From Owenia fusiformis (taxonomy: Eukaryota; Annelida; Polychaeta; Sabellida; Oweniidae), in assembly GCA_903813345.2 (NCBI GenBank), contig CAIIXF020000001.1:9091598-9155597 (forward strand): a stretch of DNA of 64,000 nt. Direction: 5' to 3'. Of the stretch, positions 1-13,000 are shown piece after piece; the first letter of the stretch is position 1, and each line of letters begins with the position of its first letter. The notes under the pieces are model-generated. The model was not told where the DNA came from. It saw only the letters and a program-made list of their open reading frames with translations, and made no database searches. A program made the translations under genes and the position numbers.

Positions 1-1069
1 TAGTGAAAATCACCTTTGGCATTAACTGGGTCACAATTAAGCTGTTGTACATTATACGTATATAGTGTCCGAAGAAGTTGTCAACATTATTGATAGGATG
101 TCAACCCTGTAGCGACTGGGGGTTCGAGGGGTTCATGCGCACAATTTCCCTAAGAGTCATTTCAGAAGTGTACCAAGATTTTCAGATCGCTAAACAAAAT
201 AAACAATATTGTAAAATCTTAATTTTAAACTTGAACATTTCCTTCATTCATTATTGACTATTTTGAGATAATATTAGTTTAGTAAGGTGTGGAAATATCA
301 TGCTCGGATATGCTTAAATTGCACGGCGCTAGCTGTGATGCTCGTATACAATAGGTTACTGATGTTGAATAATTGTGAAACTGAAATACCCAGCAGGGAC
401 ATATTCCCTTAGCATGGAAAAGTAAAAAGTGTGAAACACCCATATCCTATGGTGTACGAGCTTCAATTTAACCGCTAATGCGGAAATAATATTCCTAACT
501 TTAACTTATAACAATTTAAATGAGGAAAACTTGTGAATCATTTCTGTAAAAAATGAATAGGTGTGAACACCTTGATGTTTGCTTACGTACTCATATCAAA
601 CAATATCCTTCTTATACATAAATTGACATTCCGAAATAATGAAAATTCGTTTTTGAAGAAAATTCAATAAGTTTTACATCCATGTCTGAAGTAAAAATAT
701 ATATTTGTACATTTTTAAATTACGTTAGTATTTGATAAAAGGAGTAGTTGACAATTCAAATTCACTCTATTTGGTTACAAAAGAAAGATACAAAATTTCA
801 AATTACTTTACCTGTAAAAAATGAATAGGTGTGAACGCCTTGATGTTTGCTTACGTACTGACGATAAAAGAAAACCCGCCAAAGGAAGAAAATTTTGGCG
901 GGAATGGATTTGATTGGTTGTTATAGAATTAAGCCATTTTAACCTTGGGTAAAAATAGCCACCTTTAGTATGTCTACAAACAGTTTGTATATAAAATTAA
1001 GTATAAGGTGGAATAAAATTTAAAATAAACTAGAGTTTAAGCTATTTATGTAACTTCATACATTTTTAG
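1..1069. other. Probable intron of the MFSD8-like gene; no coding exon seen
   Basis: No coding exon is recognisable before the splice acceptor at 1068-1069. A segment of about 52 bp, beginning TGTAAAAAATGAATAGG, occurs twice as a direct repeat at 545 and 813, 268 bp apart. The rest is AT-rich. The upstream exons of the transporter must lie before the window. Confidence 0.5.
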
Positions 1070-4000
1070 AGCCAAAATCAAAACATGGTATATTTGAAGT
1101 GAAAAGGGGAGTGGGCATCGAGCGCACCACATTTTTAAAAAGTCGAACCCCACTTGAAAAATCCTGGCTACAAGCCTGTATCGAGTGTACTTTTGTGTAT
1201 ATGATCAATGCCTTTGCCTTCCAGTTGTTCATGGCAGGTCTATGGACTATACTCAACATCTTGATACTTTTCTTGTATCATGAACTGCCTCCCTTGAAAG
1301 ATGCCCTTACCAAGACAGAGCACACAGAGGACACAACCACTAACACTGCTCACACAGACACAGTTGGTAGTACTATACCTCGTGAAATTTCTATGCAAAC
1401 TAATGATCTCAATGATACAGTGACAAACCATGTTGGATTCTCACCCTCTGACGTCATGATTGAATCTGCAGAGAATTTAATGAACAAAACAAAAAGTACA
1501 CATGATGGAAATGATAAAAATCCAAACTCTAATCCAAATGAAAGAATTGCAAATGGGATAATGTCACATACTACAGATGGTGCAACAGATATATCAATCA
1601 ATGCAGCAAATAACTCAAACAATGCAGAAAGTGTCTCAAATAATATAGCAGCTGACTCAAATAATGTAAACTTGAGGACTAACTCAGGGAACTATGGGAG
1701 TATAGACAATTGTGATAGCTTAGACAATAGTAGCCAATATCACCAACAGAGGGAATCTGGGCCTAATGAAGAGATGACTAAGTCAAGCAGTTTACCATGG
1801 AGATTTTACTATGATGGTATGTATTTGGTACAATTAAGAGTTTTCGAAAAGTGAATACCAATAAAATAGATGGATTCAACTGTGTTACACCAATCAGATT
1901 ACAAATATTTATATACATGATCTTTTGTTGAATTGCATTGATGCTGTGTAAAGATACACATGTAATGCATATAAATTGGTATACATAAGTCTTCTTGTTA
2001 TAGTATACCTACACTTTATTTTTTTACAATGTATGCTTGTATTTTCCAGAGTTTATACGAGAGGAGATTGTAGTTGTTCTTGCTATTGTGTTTGTTGGCT
2101 TCTTCAACCAGGTGGCAATGGAGGTAATATTATTCTTGCATGTCCATAAACATTAAACTGTCAATATGTCAGCACAAGTACCAAAAAGAGAAAGAGTATT
2201 ACAAAACACAGCAATAAATGAGAACATTGCTTTATGAGAAAAGCATAACCCCATTATCCCACTTTATGATCTAACACACAAAGTATCAGTGATTAGTACC
2301 CATCTCCACTACATTATAGACACTTGTACCATGTTCTCACTAACTCCTTATTATTATCCCACTGAACAAAGTTCATAGGGATATAGAGAAGCCATCTATC
2401 TGTTCATCAGTCTGTCCATTTTTGTGACTGGGCGATAGGTCGAATACCGGTTGACAGATATGGTTCAAATTTAATAGACGTATGCCTTATGCGTTGTAGG
2501 ACCTCTGTTGGGAGAAGGAATTTTCAAAATGGCCACTCGATTCAAAATTGCCACCATTTTTTGTAAGAAATGTAATCTATGATAAATCAAATAGAAGAAA
2601 TTTTCAAGATGGCCTCTAAATTCAAAATGGCCACCATTTTTTCATTAAAAATGTAATCTTTGATAACTGAAATACCAATCAATAGCACTCATGAAGATAT
2701 TTTCAAAATCAAAATGGCCACTGAATTCAAAATGACCACCATTTTTCTGAAAAATGTTGGAATCATGATTAATCATTGTTATCATGCTACTCAAGTTTTT
2801 GCAAAATACAAATTCCTATGTTGCTTAGAAATATATACATTTTTTACACTGAATTTACAATATAAACATATATAACAAATATTCTAAAATTGAGACACTC
2901 GGCCCCCTCTTTAGGGCCGGTCCAAAATTCAAACATATAACAAACTCCAGGGAGCTTTATCTGGGAAGTGTGTCCTAATACAAGCATATTTACCTTGTTA
3001 CTGATAATATATCAGACCATGTCAGATTTGTAACACGATGTGTTATTTCTTGTCTAATGTATCATAAGACATTCATATTTCATGTTCTCTGTATCATACA
3101 GGATTTACAATGATTTCACACTTATAAGAGCATTTTTATCAGAACTTCTGAATTGGCTCTTGTATAATACTAATTTTTTATTTATTTATAACCTCGGGGC
3201 CTGGATTTTGGATTTATGAAATGGAGAGTTTTTTTTAAAATTAGCATTTAGCATTCTTTGTATTAACATACAATTTTGAATACCGGTATATGCATCCTCC
3301 TAAGCAGGTGTCCAGAATCTGTAACTCTTTCTTCCCCCTGCTATAACCAATTTGGAAGCGCCCGATTTAACTGAATCACATGATCTAATTACGTGCAATG
3401 ACTTATACATGATTTTGTCGCAGTGTTGCGACAGCCAATCATATTGCGAGTTCTTAATCGGGGGAAATGCTAACTGCTTATCGCAGGGGGTAAAAAGGAA
3501 GAATATATTCTGGATTTTGAAGCCCTGTGATTGGAGGATGCGGTATATGCTTTGTCTTAAATTGGCCAATACATGTAGTTCTAAACAGTTGATGTATTAG
3601 TATTGTTACTTCCTGAGATGCCAACACTATTGTCTTTTCTACACAAGTACTTAGCTAAATGTCTGCCACATGATGTTTCAGATATCATAGACAAGATTTC
3701 CTTTCTAAAACTGGGTCCACCTATGCAATACAATAGAAAGTTGATGCCATGATTAGTATGGTAAAACATGTTACATATGGCCCAATGTGTGTTGTACGTT
3801 TTATAGTCCGGGTTGAGATTATTGTTACGATTGGGGTACCATTGTTCCTTAAAGGACATTAGCAACACAATTGGTAGTGTACACCCAATGAACATAAAGT
3901 TACAAAGTAACAATGTCAAAGTCAGAGATGTAAGCTTCTTTTTTGTACCTATCCCCATTTTGTTTCGCAGTATAAGTTTTCCAATAATGGCGAAGTTTGA

Positions 4001-7000
4001 AATAATCATGATGGTGAAAGGTAGATATGTTGCTATGGTACCATCAACCCAGACCCACTGAGATCTCCAGAAATGTTGATATTGTCCAGTAAAACTGCAT
4101 TCCACATCATCAATGTCATGTATCCAGAGTATGCTCAAGTTCAGGCATATAATACCAGGTATCAGTACAAGCAATGAAATGAATGATACTTTTATTCCAC
4201 ATAATGATTTTGCCTTAAGTGGGACAAACACTGCTATGATCCGTTCAAATGTTACCAAAACAAGAATCCAAGCTGACTTAAATGTACACAGACATACAAA
4301 AGAAATGTTAGAATTTTGCACCCAGATGATGTACTATAAGGCTGAATATCAGTGTTTATATAACGCAGCCAGTTTGGAACAAGGCCCATCCATAAAGCCC
4401 CCATATCAACGCATGCTAAGGCTATGAGGTACACAGATGTTGTCCTAGATCTCATCTTCCTTCTGCAAAGAACACAAAGGCTTAAAGCATTTCCAAATGT
4501 ACCAAATACAATGATCAATGGTGACCAATAGTTCCAGATTTTATTTGAAGTTTCAGTTGCTTCAATTGTTTTATATCTGGGTATATTTGTCTCTGGTCTT
4601 TGCCTCGTAACATTAGTTGTTGAATTGTCATTTGATTCAGGATTCAAAATAAATTTTGGTGGTTCTTCTATCCTTAAAACTCGTGGCTGTTTTACTCTTG
4701 AAACACGATCAGATCCTATTGGCCTATTAATCTCTAAACTTATATTTATTGGTGTGTCTGTCACACGTAAAGTCACATTGCCATTTTCATTCCAGGTTGT
4801 AACATTTGTTATGAATATAGAAAGCATCATCATTGTAGTGTTTTGCGTTGCCATATTTTGAGTTACATTCTCCATCTTCAGTAGTTCTGCTTCCACCGAA
4901 TGGTTTACTTCTAATTGATAGACCGCGTACAGGGTGGTGCGAAAAAATCGGACACTCGTATTTCAAAAATAGATATTGATTTTCTTGAGGAAAACATGTC
5001 ATATTATATACCAGTAGTACTTATCTTTAATTTGGTATATCATGAGTTCAAAATTATAATGTCTGTCAACCAGAGTCCATAATATGAATTTCATCATTTT
5101 CGTTTCAAAACAGGTTTTCCGAAACTTGCAAAAACCAACTTGTCAACTTGATTTACATAAACAGACGCTAATATGTCCACCATTTTAATCAATTATAGCC
5201 CTCAATTTTGGCCTAAACTGGTCAAATGCATCATTGACATGCTGTTGAGACAGTGAATTCGACTTCTCAATAATTCTGTCCTAAAGGGACTGCCTCGCCC
5301 AGATCACCCGATTACCCAATGTCTGCGACTACCACATAATGGGAGGACTGGCAAAATTGGTATACCATAAATCCTTAAGATCTATTTAGTCCCTTAAGGA
5401 CAGAATTATTGAGAAGTGAAATTCATTTTCTCAACTGCATGCATATCAATGATGCTATTGACTGATTAAGGCCAAAATTGAGGGCTACAATTAATCAAAA
5501 TGGTGGACATATTGAACATCTGTTTATGTAAATAAAGTTGACAATAAAACTTGGTTTTTGCTAGTTTTGGAATTCCCGTTTTGAAACAAAAATTACGTCA
5601 TTTATATTATGGACGCTGGTTGACAGACATTATAATAAATTTGAACTTATGATATACCAAATTAATGATGGTTAAATTCCCTATCCACTGGTATATAATA
5701 TGACATGTTTTCATCAAGAATATCAATATATATTTTCGAAATACGAGTGTCCCATTTTTTGGACCACCCTGTACATACTGCCACGGTACAGTTGCTGTAA
5801 AGGAAATGTGACTGAGGCTTTTACATACTGGTATCTATAGCACTAATGCTGATTAAATTACTGCTTGCAACATGCTACAGTAATTAATGTCATACCCTTG
5901 TATATCTGTGGATGACAGTGATAATCTCCTCCAAATCAAATGATCCATTCTAAAATAAACTATAAAATGTTCACCATTTGCCTATACAGCCCATGTCCTC
6001 CATTATAATGGCAACAATAAAGCAAACAAGTGTTAAATGTCCAATATATACAAATATATACATTTCACTTCAAGTCAGTTTGTGCCAGGGAATTGCATTA
6101 TACAGTTTTATATATTACTCTATGTAATGAGATTGGACATGAAATCAATATCACATCAAATTAGGGACGCCCTGAAAAAAAACAAAGCGCCAGAAGGATG
6201 CATCTAAAAACTTCTGAAATGGCCACCAGAAAGCAAGGTTGCATCAGGTTGCCATTGAAAAGTTAATCAGCTCTACAAAGGATAGGTATCGATATGGTGA
6301 AATGAATTCAACAATGTTTTTCTCTTAAACCAATTATTGAAAACATTCTGTAAGAAACATGATCCTTTATGCAATGTTGACTGTATGATAACAATTTATT
6401 TCGAAAATTATTAATATATACAGTAAAAGGTGTTCACATTTCAAGGTTTTTGCATTCACGAGATTCCGGATTCTGAAGAAATGTAGCCTTTCCCAATGGC
6501 CATGATATCATGGCCATTACGCATACCTATTAGGGGTACTGCGAGCGCTCGAGCAATTCACCTTCGATACGAGCTGTATCGATACATAAAATGAATATCG
6601 GTCGTATTGTTTTTTGACCGGAAGTCCCTTCTTATTTACCCAAAGGGAGGGAAAAACTCAGAGCTTAAAGATGACAGACAGTCATAGTTACGTATCTTGC
6701 TTGCCGCCTTCGTTTGCCCCGATAGTTCCCGAATACCACACGTCGTTAAGATATTTTAATCGATGTTAGCATATTTCACACCTTTCTATGTCGGGATGTG
6801 AAATAAACGTAATCTGGCTGAAGTACTTCTGGCTTTACAAGTTTGAAAAATTTGAATAAAGTTCAGTTTTACTTCAATTTACGCTATCATTGTATCGTAT
6901 CGTTCGTATCGTATCGCGAGGTCAGTATCGTAGATACGTATCGATATTAAATTTATCGTATCGTGGTACCCCTAATTAGTATGACACCTTTCGGGGCCTC

Positions 7001-10000
7001 TGTAATCTTGATTTCTAGTTAGTATTGCTACCATCTGAAATTCCAACACTGTTGTCTTTTCTACACAAGCACTTAGCTAAATGTCTGCCACATGATGTTT
7101 CAGACATCATAGACAAGATTTCCTTTCTAAAACTTGGTCCACCTATACAATACAATAGAAAGTTAATGCCATGATTAGTGTAGTAAAACATATTACATAA
7201 AGCCCAATGGTTGCCATATGTTTCATAGTCTGGGTGGTGATAATCGTTACTATTGGGGTACCATTTTTTGCTAAAGGACATTAGCAACACAATTGGTAGT
7301 GTACACCCAATGAAAGAAAAGTTACAAAGTAACAATGTCAATGTCATAGATGTAAGCTTCTTTTTCTTTGTATGTATCCCCATTTTGTTTCGCAATGTAA
7401 GTTTTCCAATAATGGCGAAGTTTGAAATAATCATGATGGTGAATGGTAGATATGTTGCTATGATACCATCCACCCATAACCATTGTTCGATCCAAAAATG
7501 TTTGTATTCTCCAGTAAAACTGCATATCTCATCATCAATGTCAAATATCCAGAGTATGTTCAAGTTCAGGCATATAATACCAGGTATCAGTACAAGCAAT
7601 GAAATGAATGATACTTTTATTCCACATAACGATTTTGCCTTAAGTGGGACAAACACTGCTATGATTCGTTCAATTGTTACCAAAACAAGAATCCAAGCTG
7701 ACAAATGTACACAGACATAGAGGAGAAATGTTAGAATTTTGCATGCAGTTGATGTACCAAAGGGTTGAATGTCAGTGTTTATATAACTCAGCCAGTATGG
7801 AACAAGGCTCATCCATAAAGCCCCAATATCAACGCATGCTAAGACTATGAGGTACACAGATGTTGTCCTAGATCTCATCTTCCTTCTGCAAAGAACACAA
7901 AGGCTTAAAGCATTTCCAAATGTACCAAATACAATGATCAATGGTGACCAATACTTCCAGATTTTATTTGAAGTTTCAGTTGCTTCAGTTGTTTTATATC
8001 TGGGTGTATTTGTCTCTGGTCTTTGCCTCGTAACATTAGTTGTTGAATTGTCATCTGATTCAGGATTCAAAATAAATTTTGCTGGTTCTACCCTTGAAGC
8101 GAGAGGTTCTTTTACTCTTGATACATGATCAAGTCCTGTTGTCTTATTCATCTCTAAACTTTTATTTATTGGTGTGTTTGTCAAACCTAAAGTCACATTG
8201 CCATTTACATTCCAGGTTGTAACATTTGTTATGAATACAGAAAGTATCATCATTGTAGGGTTTTGCGTTACCATATTTTGAGTTACATTCTCCATCTTCA
8301 GTAGTTCGCTTGCCAACAAATGCTTCACTTCTAATTGCCTAATGTATTTACATTACATTTTGTATGATTTATTTCATCATGATTAGATGGCAAGATTATA
8401 TGACATTGCATGATTCACAAGACACCTATGGGATGTTCTCGGTGGGGTCATCAGATTCTGCCTTTGATTGAAAGTACATGATGTGTCATGGCATTTTACT
8501 AATAATTAATTGAATTTTCAAGTTTCTAAAAACAGTTTTCAAAATATATTGATAAGCAATATGATGTCGATTTTTTATATCAATTTTGCGAAAGTACTGC
8601 TGCTGTACAGTTGCTGTAGAGTAAATGTGACTGAGACTTTCCCACCCTGGTATCTGTAGCACTTTCCCAGCCTAACCATTTACAATGTACAGTGACAAAA
8701 TATACGGGTGTACACTTTTGATGTACATTGTCATATTTTGTTTTCCTTTTGACTAAATATATAAGTATGAAATATCCTTATAGTGATAATGCAAACCGCC
8801 TTTTATTTTGAACTAGCGATCTATCATGGGTCACCAAGGGTCACAGCAGCCCCCATATGGCAGCAGCCCCATAAAATGCTAAATACCTGTATATTGATTG
8901 TTTGACTTTGAATTGAGGTGAACTTGTCCAAAGGCCTTGAAATGTCATATATATTTACCTTGACCCTGAGATGACATTGGCCCATAAACATTGACTTTGA
9001 CCTCAGGTCACCTAATCATGGGTCGCGAAGGGTCACAGCACCACCAAGGTCCTTAACACACTAAATATCTAGATATTGACCCTTGACCTTGAGATGACCT
9101 TGACCCATAAACATCGGCCTTGACCTCGGGTCACCTTATCATGGGTCGCCAAGAATCACAGCAGCACCCAGGGTCTTAAATTGCCAAATACCTAGATATT
9201 GACCTTTGATCTTAGAATGACCTTGACCTCAGGTCACCTACTCATAGGTCACCAAGGGTCACAACAGCCCTCAAGGTCTTTGAAACACCAAATACTTAGA
9301 TACTGACCTTTGACCTTGATGTGACCTTGACCCCACAAACATTGACCTTGACCTCAGGTCACCTAATCATGGGTTGCCAAGAATCACAGCAGCAACCAGG
9401 TTCTTAAAATGCCAAATACTTAGATATTGACCTTTGACCTTGGTATGACCTTGACCTCTGACATTCATAGAATGTCCAACGACCCACTTGGTGTGTTGAC
9501 CAAGTATGAGAACCCAAGGTCAAATGGTCTAAGAGATGTATCAAATAGATATATCAAATATCTAGATAATTTGAAGTCACTCCAGTTTTTTATGCAATTT
9601 ACCTGCTTATTTCCAAGCAAAAATATTTTTGTAAAAAACAAACACTGAAAAAACGAACAGAATTTGTTTGGACTCTTCACGGCGGATAACCTATACGTCA
9701 CACATTTTCCTCGAAATATTTCGTACCTAGATTTTCGTAGCAAAGATTTCACTATATTGCTCTCTGAAATGAGGTTCTTATTGGTATTCTTTCCAACTTT
9801 ACAGTCAAATTAACAATGTACAGTTGAGTTGACAACAAGCACTTCTGATTTCTAAATTGTAAATAGTTATTTAACCAACCTAAAATTATGTAGTTTAGAG
9901 AAACATATTCTTAAAAAAATAATCAATGCTCTCAGATGGCAGGAGTAAAAACTCGAGCACTGATCAAGAATATGTAAACATAACTAGAAGGTTAAACATC

Positions 10001-13000
10001 TTCCCAAGAGCATGCACATTACATGAAATTAAACACAAAATACTATGTATTTCCCAGATAAATTTTTAAACCTATATGATAGTTTTTGCTTCAAATCATT
10101 GAGTTTACCATAATATTTGACAACGTACACCTACAGTGTACACACGTATATTTTGTCACCATTTGTTGTTGATGGTTAGGCTTGACTTATGCTGATTAAA
10201 TTGTTATTTGCAACATGCTCAATTATCACTGTTGTCAAAGTAATTAATAATTAATTTGTAATAAGTAGTTAGGTAATCATACTGTTGTATATCTGTGTAT
10301 GACAATGATAATCTCCTCCAAATCATATGATCCATTTAATCCCAAAATAAACTATAAAAATGCTCATGAATTCACCATTAGCATGGGGGGGAAAGTCTAA
10401 CCGCGTATATACAACCTACCACCGAGTAAGACACGCATATATCGCCAATCCAATGTTGGGTAAGGTACATCTCATAGGAAAAAGGAGAATAAAGGTAATA
10501 TAATGTCACTATCAATTTCCTTGGATGGTTAGAATTCTTACTAAGATGTTCTAGCAGGGGGAATTGGGCTAGAATTATTATTGAAATATATTTTTATGTC
10601 CAAATTAAGAGATAAGTTAAATGTATAATGGTTTTCGATTTGTTTTTCTCATTCATACTCGCTTTAATTGATAATGAGCCATACATAAGACATACTTGGG
10701 TCGGTAAATGTATGTGAATATGCATAATATATTAAGTGTCAAAATTGTAGGTCAAATAGCACTTTTGAACAGCAAAATCTTCACTTAAACTTTGTCCTAA
10801 AAGATTTGTCCTGTTCAGAACAGAGTGACTGCGTGTATAAGATTAAAATAAGTTGATCATCTAGGTCTATTTGGTACCGAAAAGCTCTTCAAAACTCTTC
10901 AATGAGAAGGAGTGAAAAGAATGAACCTCTTTTGGTGCAAAATATTGAAAGAAAAATCCTGTTTTGTGGCGATTCAAGGGCCAAAAGTTGTGAAAGGGTA
11001 AAATGTTCCGGAACCGAACCGAAATTCTCAATTTGTGTCCCGTGTTCCGTTCCGAGGGCATAATTCCGCGGATTGGGTATCCGTGACACCTCTACTTATT
11101 ATGTCTGCAAACGTGAGTGCATGGAACAACAACTATAATATCGGTTACAAACAATTCTGTGTTTTATCTATTTCTCATATTGAGAAAATTCTATATATAA
11201 ACAGGAGTTTATTAACTCATCCCCTACATTTCAGACATCTTAGGGTCTTTGCTCGGCAGTAGTTGATCAGTATGGAAGAGCATGGGTGGCTATTCATTCT
11301 GAATGTGATTTTCTCGACACCCAAGTATAACATGGATAATGGGGTTTCCTCTCTTTCTTAGAACTTAATTGAGATTTTTGTTCACTTATTAAACTATAAT
11401 ACACTATTACTGTACATGCTTTGGAAACATTTCAGATTATTTTAAAAGAACAATGTTTTAGCTGATGGCAGTAAATGTACCTTGTACCATGAATCCAAAT
11501 ATTTGGACATAAAATATGTATATGCTAACTGTTTATTGTTAATTGCAGACAATCCTAACACCTCTGACACAGTCTTTGTTGAACTGGGGAGAACTGGAGA
11601 ACAGCTTGCTCTATTGCTGTGCAGGAGTTGAGGTAACATATCAGCTTTGTAGGTTTTCTCCTGATGGTTGTGTCATGTACTGAAATGTAAAAAACGATAT
11701 GTTAAAAAGGAGCAAAGCATGTTGTCAATATACTGAATTATTCAAATTTAAACATGTCATATCCAAGAATATCTATCACTAAATGGATCTCTTTAAACTG
11801 GTTATAAAATGAATTTGTTTCGATAACAAAATGTTGCAGCCTTGGAGGTAGAATTTTTCTTTTTCCATCATTTTATGAGATCTATTCATTTTTGGCACAG
11901 GTGTGTGTACAACTTTATACGTTTCAGAAAATGTGAAGGAATAGTTCACAAGATGCCAGATTCATTGATAAATAATTTCTCACTTTTGTGACATAAACAG
12001 AATATTTAAATATGTTTAACATCTGCACTTTAAAGCGTTACAATAGTGAGGAATTATTTTGATCATTCTGGCATCTCATGAACTAATACGTTCACAAATG
12101 CTTCTTGAAACATATGCTGACACAGATCTGTTTTTGTAATGATGTCTCCATAGTGATTTATTATTCCATCGAACGAAGTTGGGAGGGATATAGGGAACAC
12201 CTCCGTCCGATATACCTACATGATGTAGATATCCAAATCTTTGTGGAAAGATTGTATGCTTCAGTCACTCTTTAACAAAACATGTGAGGCAGTGTATCTA
12301 TATATTACAAGACGTCCGTCCATACATACATCCGTATGTCCAGGCGAGAACTCAAATACCATTGGCCCGATTCTGTTCATTTTTTGTACACCCTATGGGG
12401 GTGGAAGTTCTGCTTGAAAGTCGATTTTCAAAATTGTTGTTCGTTTCAAAATGGCAGGCATTTTAGTGCCGATTTTACAGTAATTTAGGTACAATATGTA
12501 AAACTGTAATAGCTAAAAAAATTATATAGGACATTAATAAAGTTAGAAATGCAGATATTGAAGAAGCACCCTCAGGGGTCATACATTTTCTGACAGAAGG
12601 CTACATGCAGGTTGCGCTGAGGGGAAATATTTAAAGCCTGATTTAAAGTAATATAAATTGTGAAACATATCGTACATGATTATTCAGTAAGTACAAGTAT
12701 ACTGTTTGTGTTTCAGATTCTATTTACATTCCTTCTGGTTAGGTTTATGAGTAAACGTCTATCTGACAGGACCATGCTCATCTTTGGCTTTGCTCTACAG
12801 ATGGGGGCTGTTATATTCCTCTTGTACTTCCTCCCTACAGCAGAACCAGGTAAATCTCGTCTATTCTGTCTGCTTACTCCCCAAGAAGGTATTGACACTA
12901 GAAATATGAATCCCTTAATAACATATGCAAGTTAAATCATACAAAAAAGTATGAACAAAGGTATATCGCTGTCTTGTTCTGGCATTCACTTCGTAAATTC

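Noticed and set aside
1099-1854. Reading 1099 as the start and 1854 as the end of a single-exon protein
   Set aside because: Position 1099 is GTG inside an acceptor-led exon, and the frame runs past a donor at 1817 into the intron. The exon joins 2050 in phase.
8296-8328. GPCR start at 8328 (and 4896 in copy 1)
   Set aside because: Both positions are GTG. The first ATG shared by the two copies is at 8295 and 4875.
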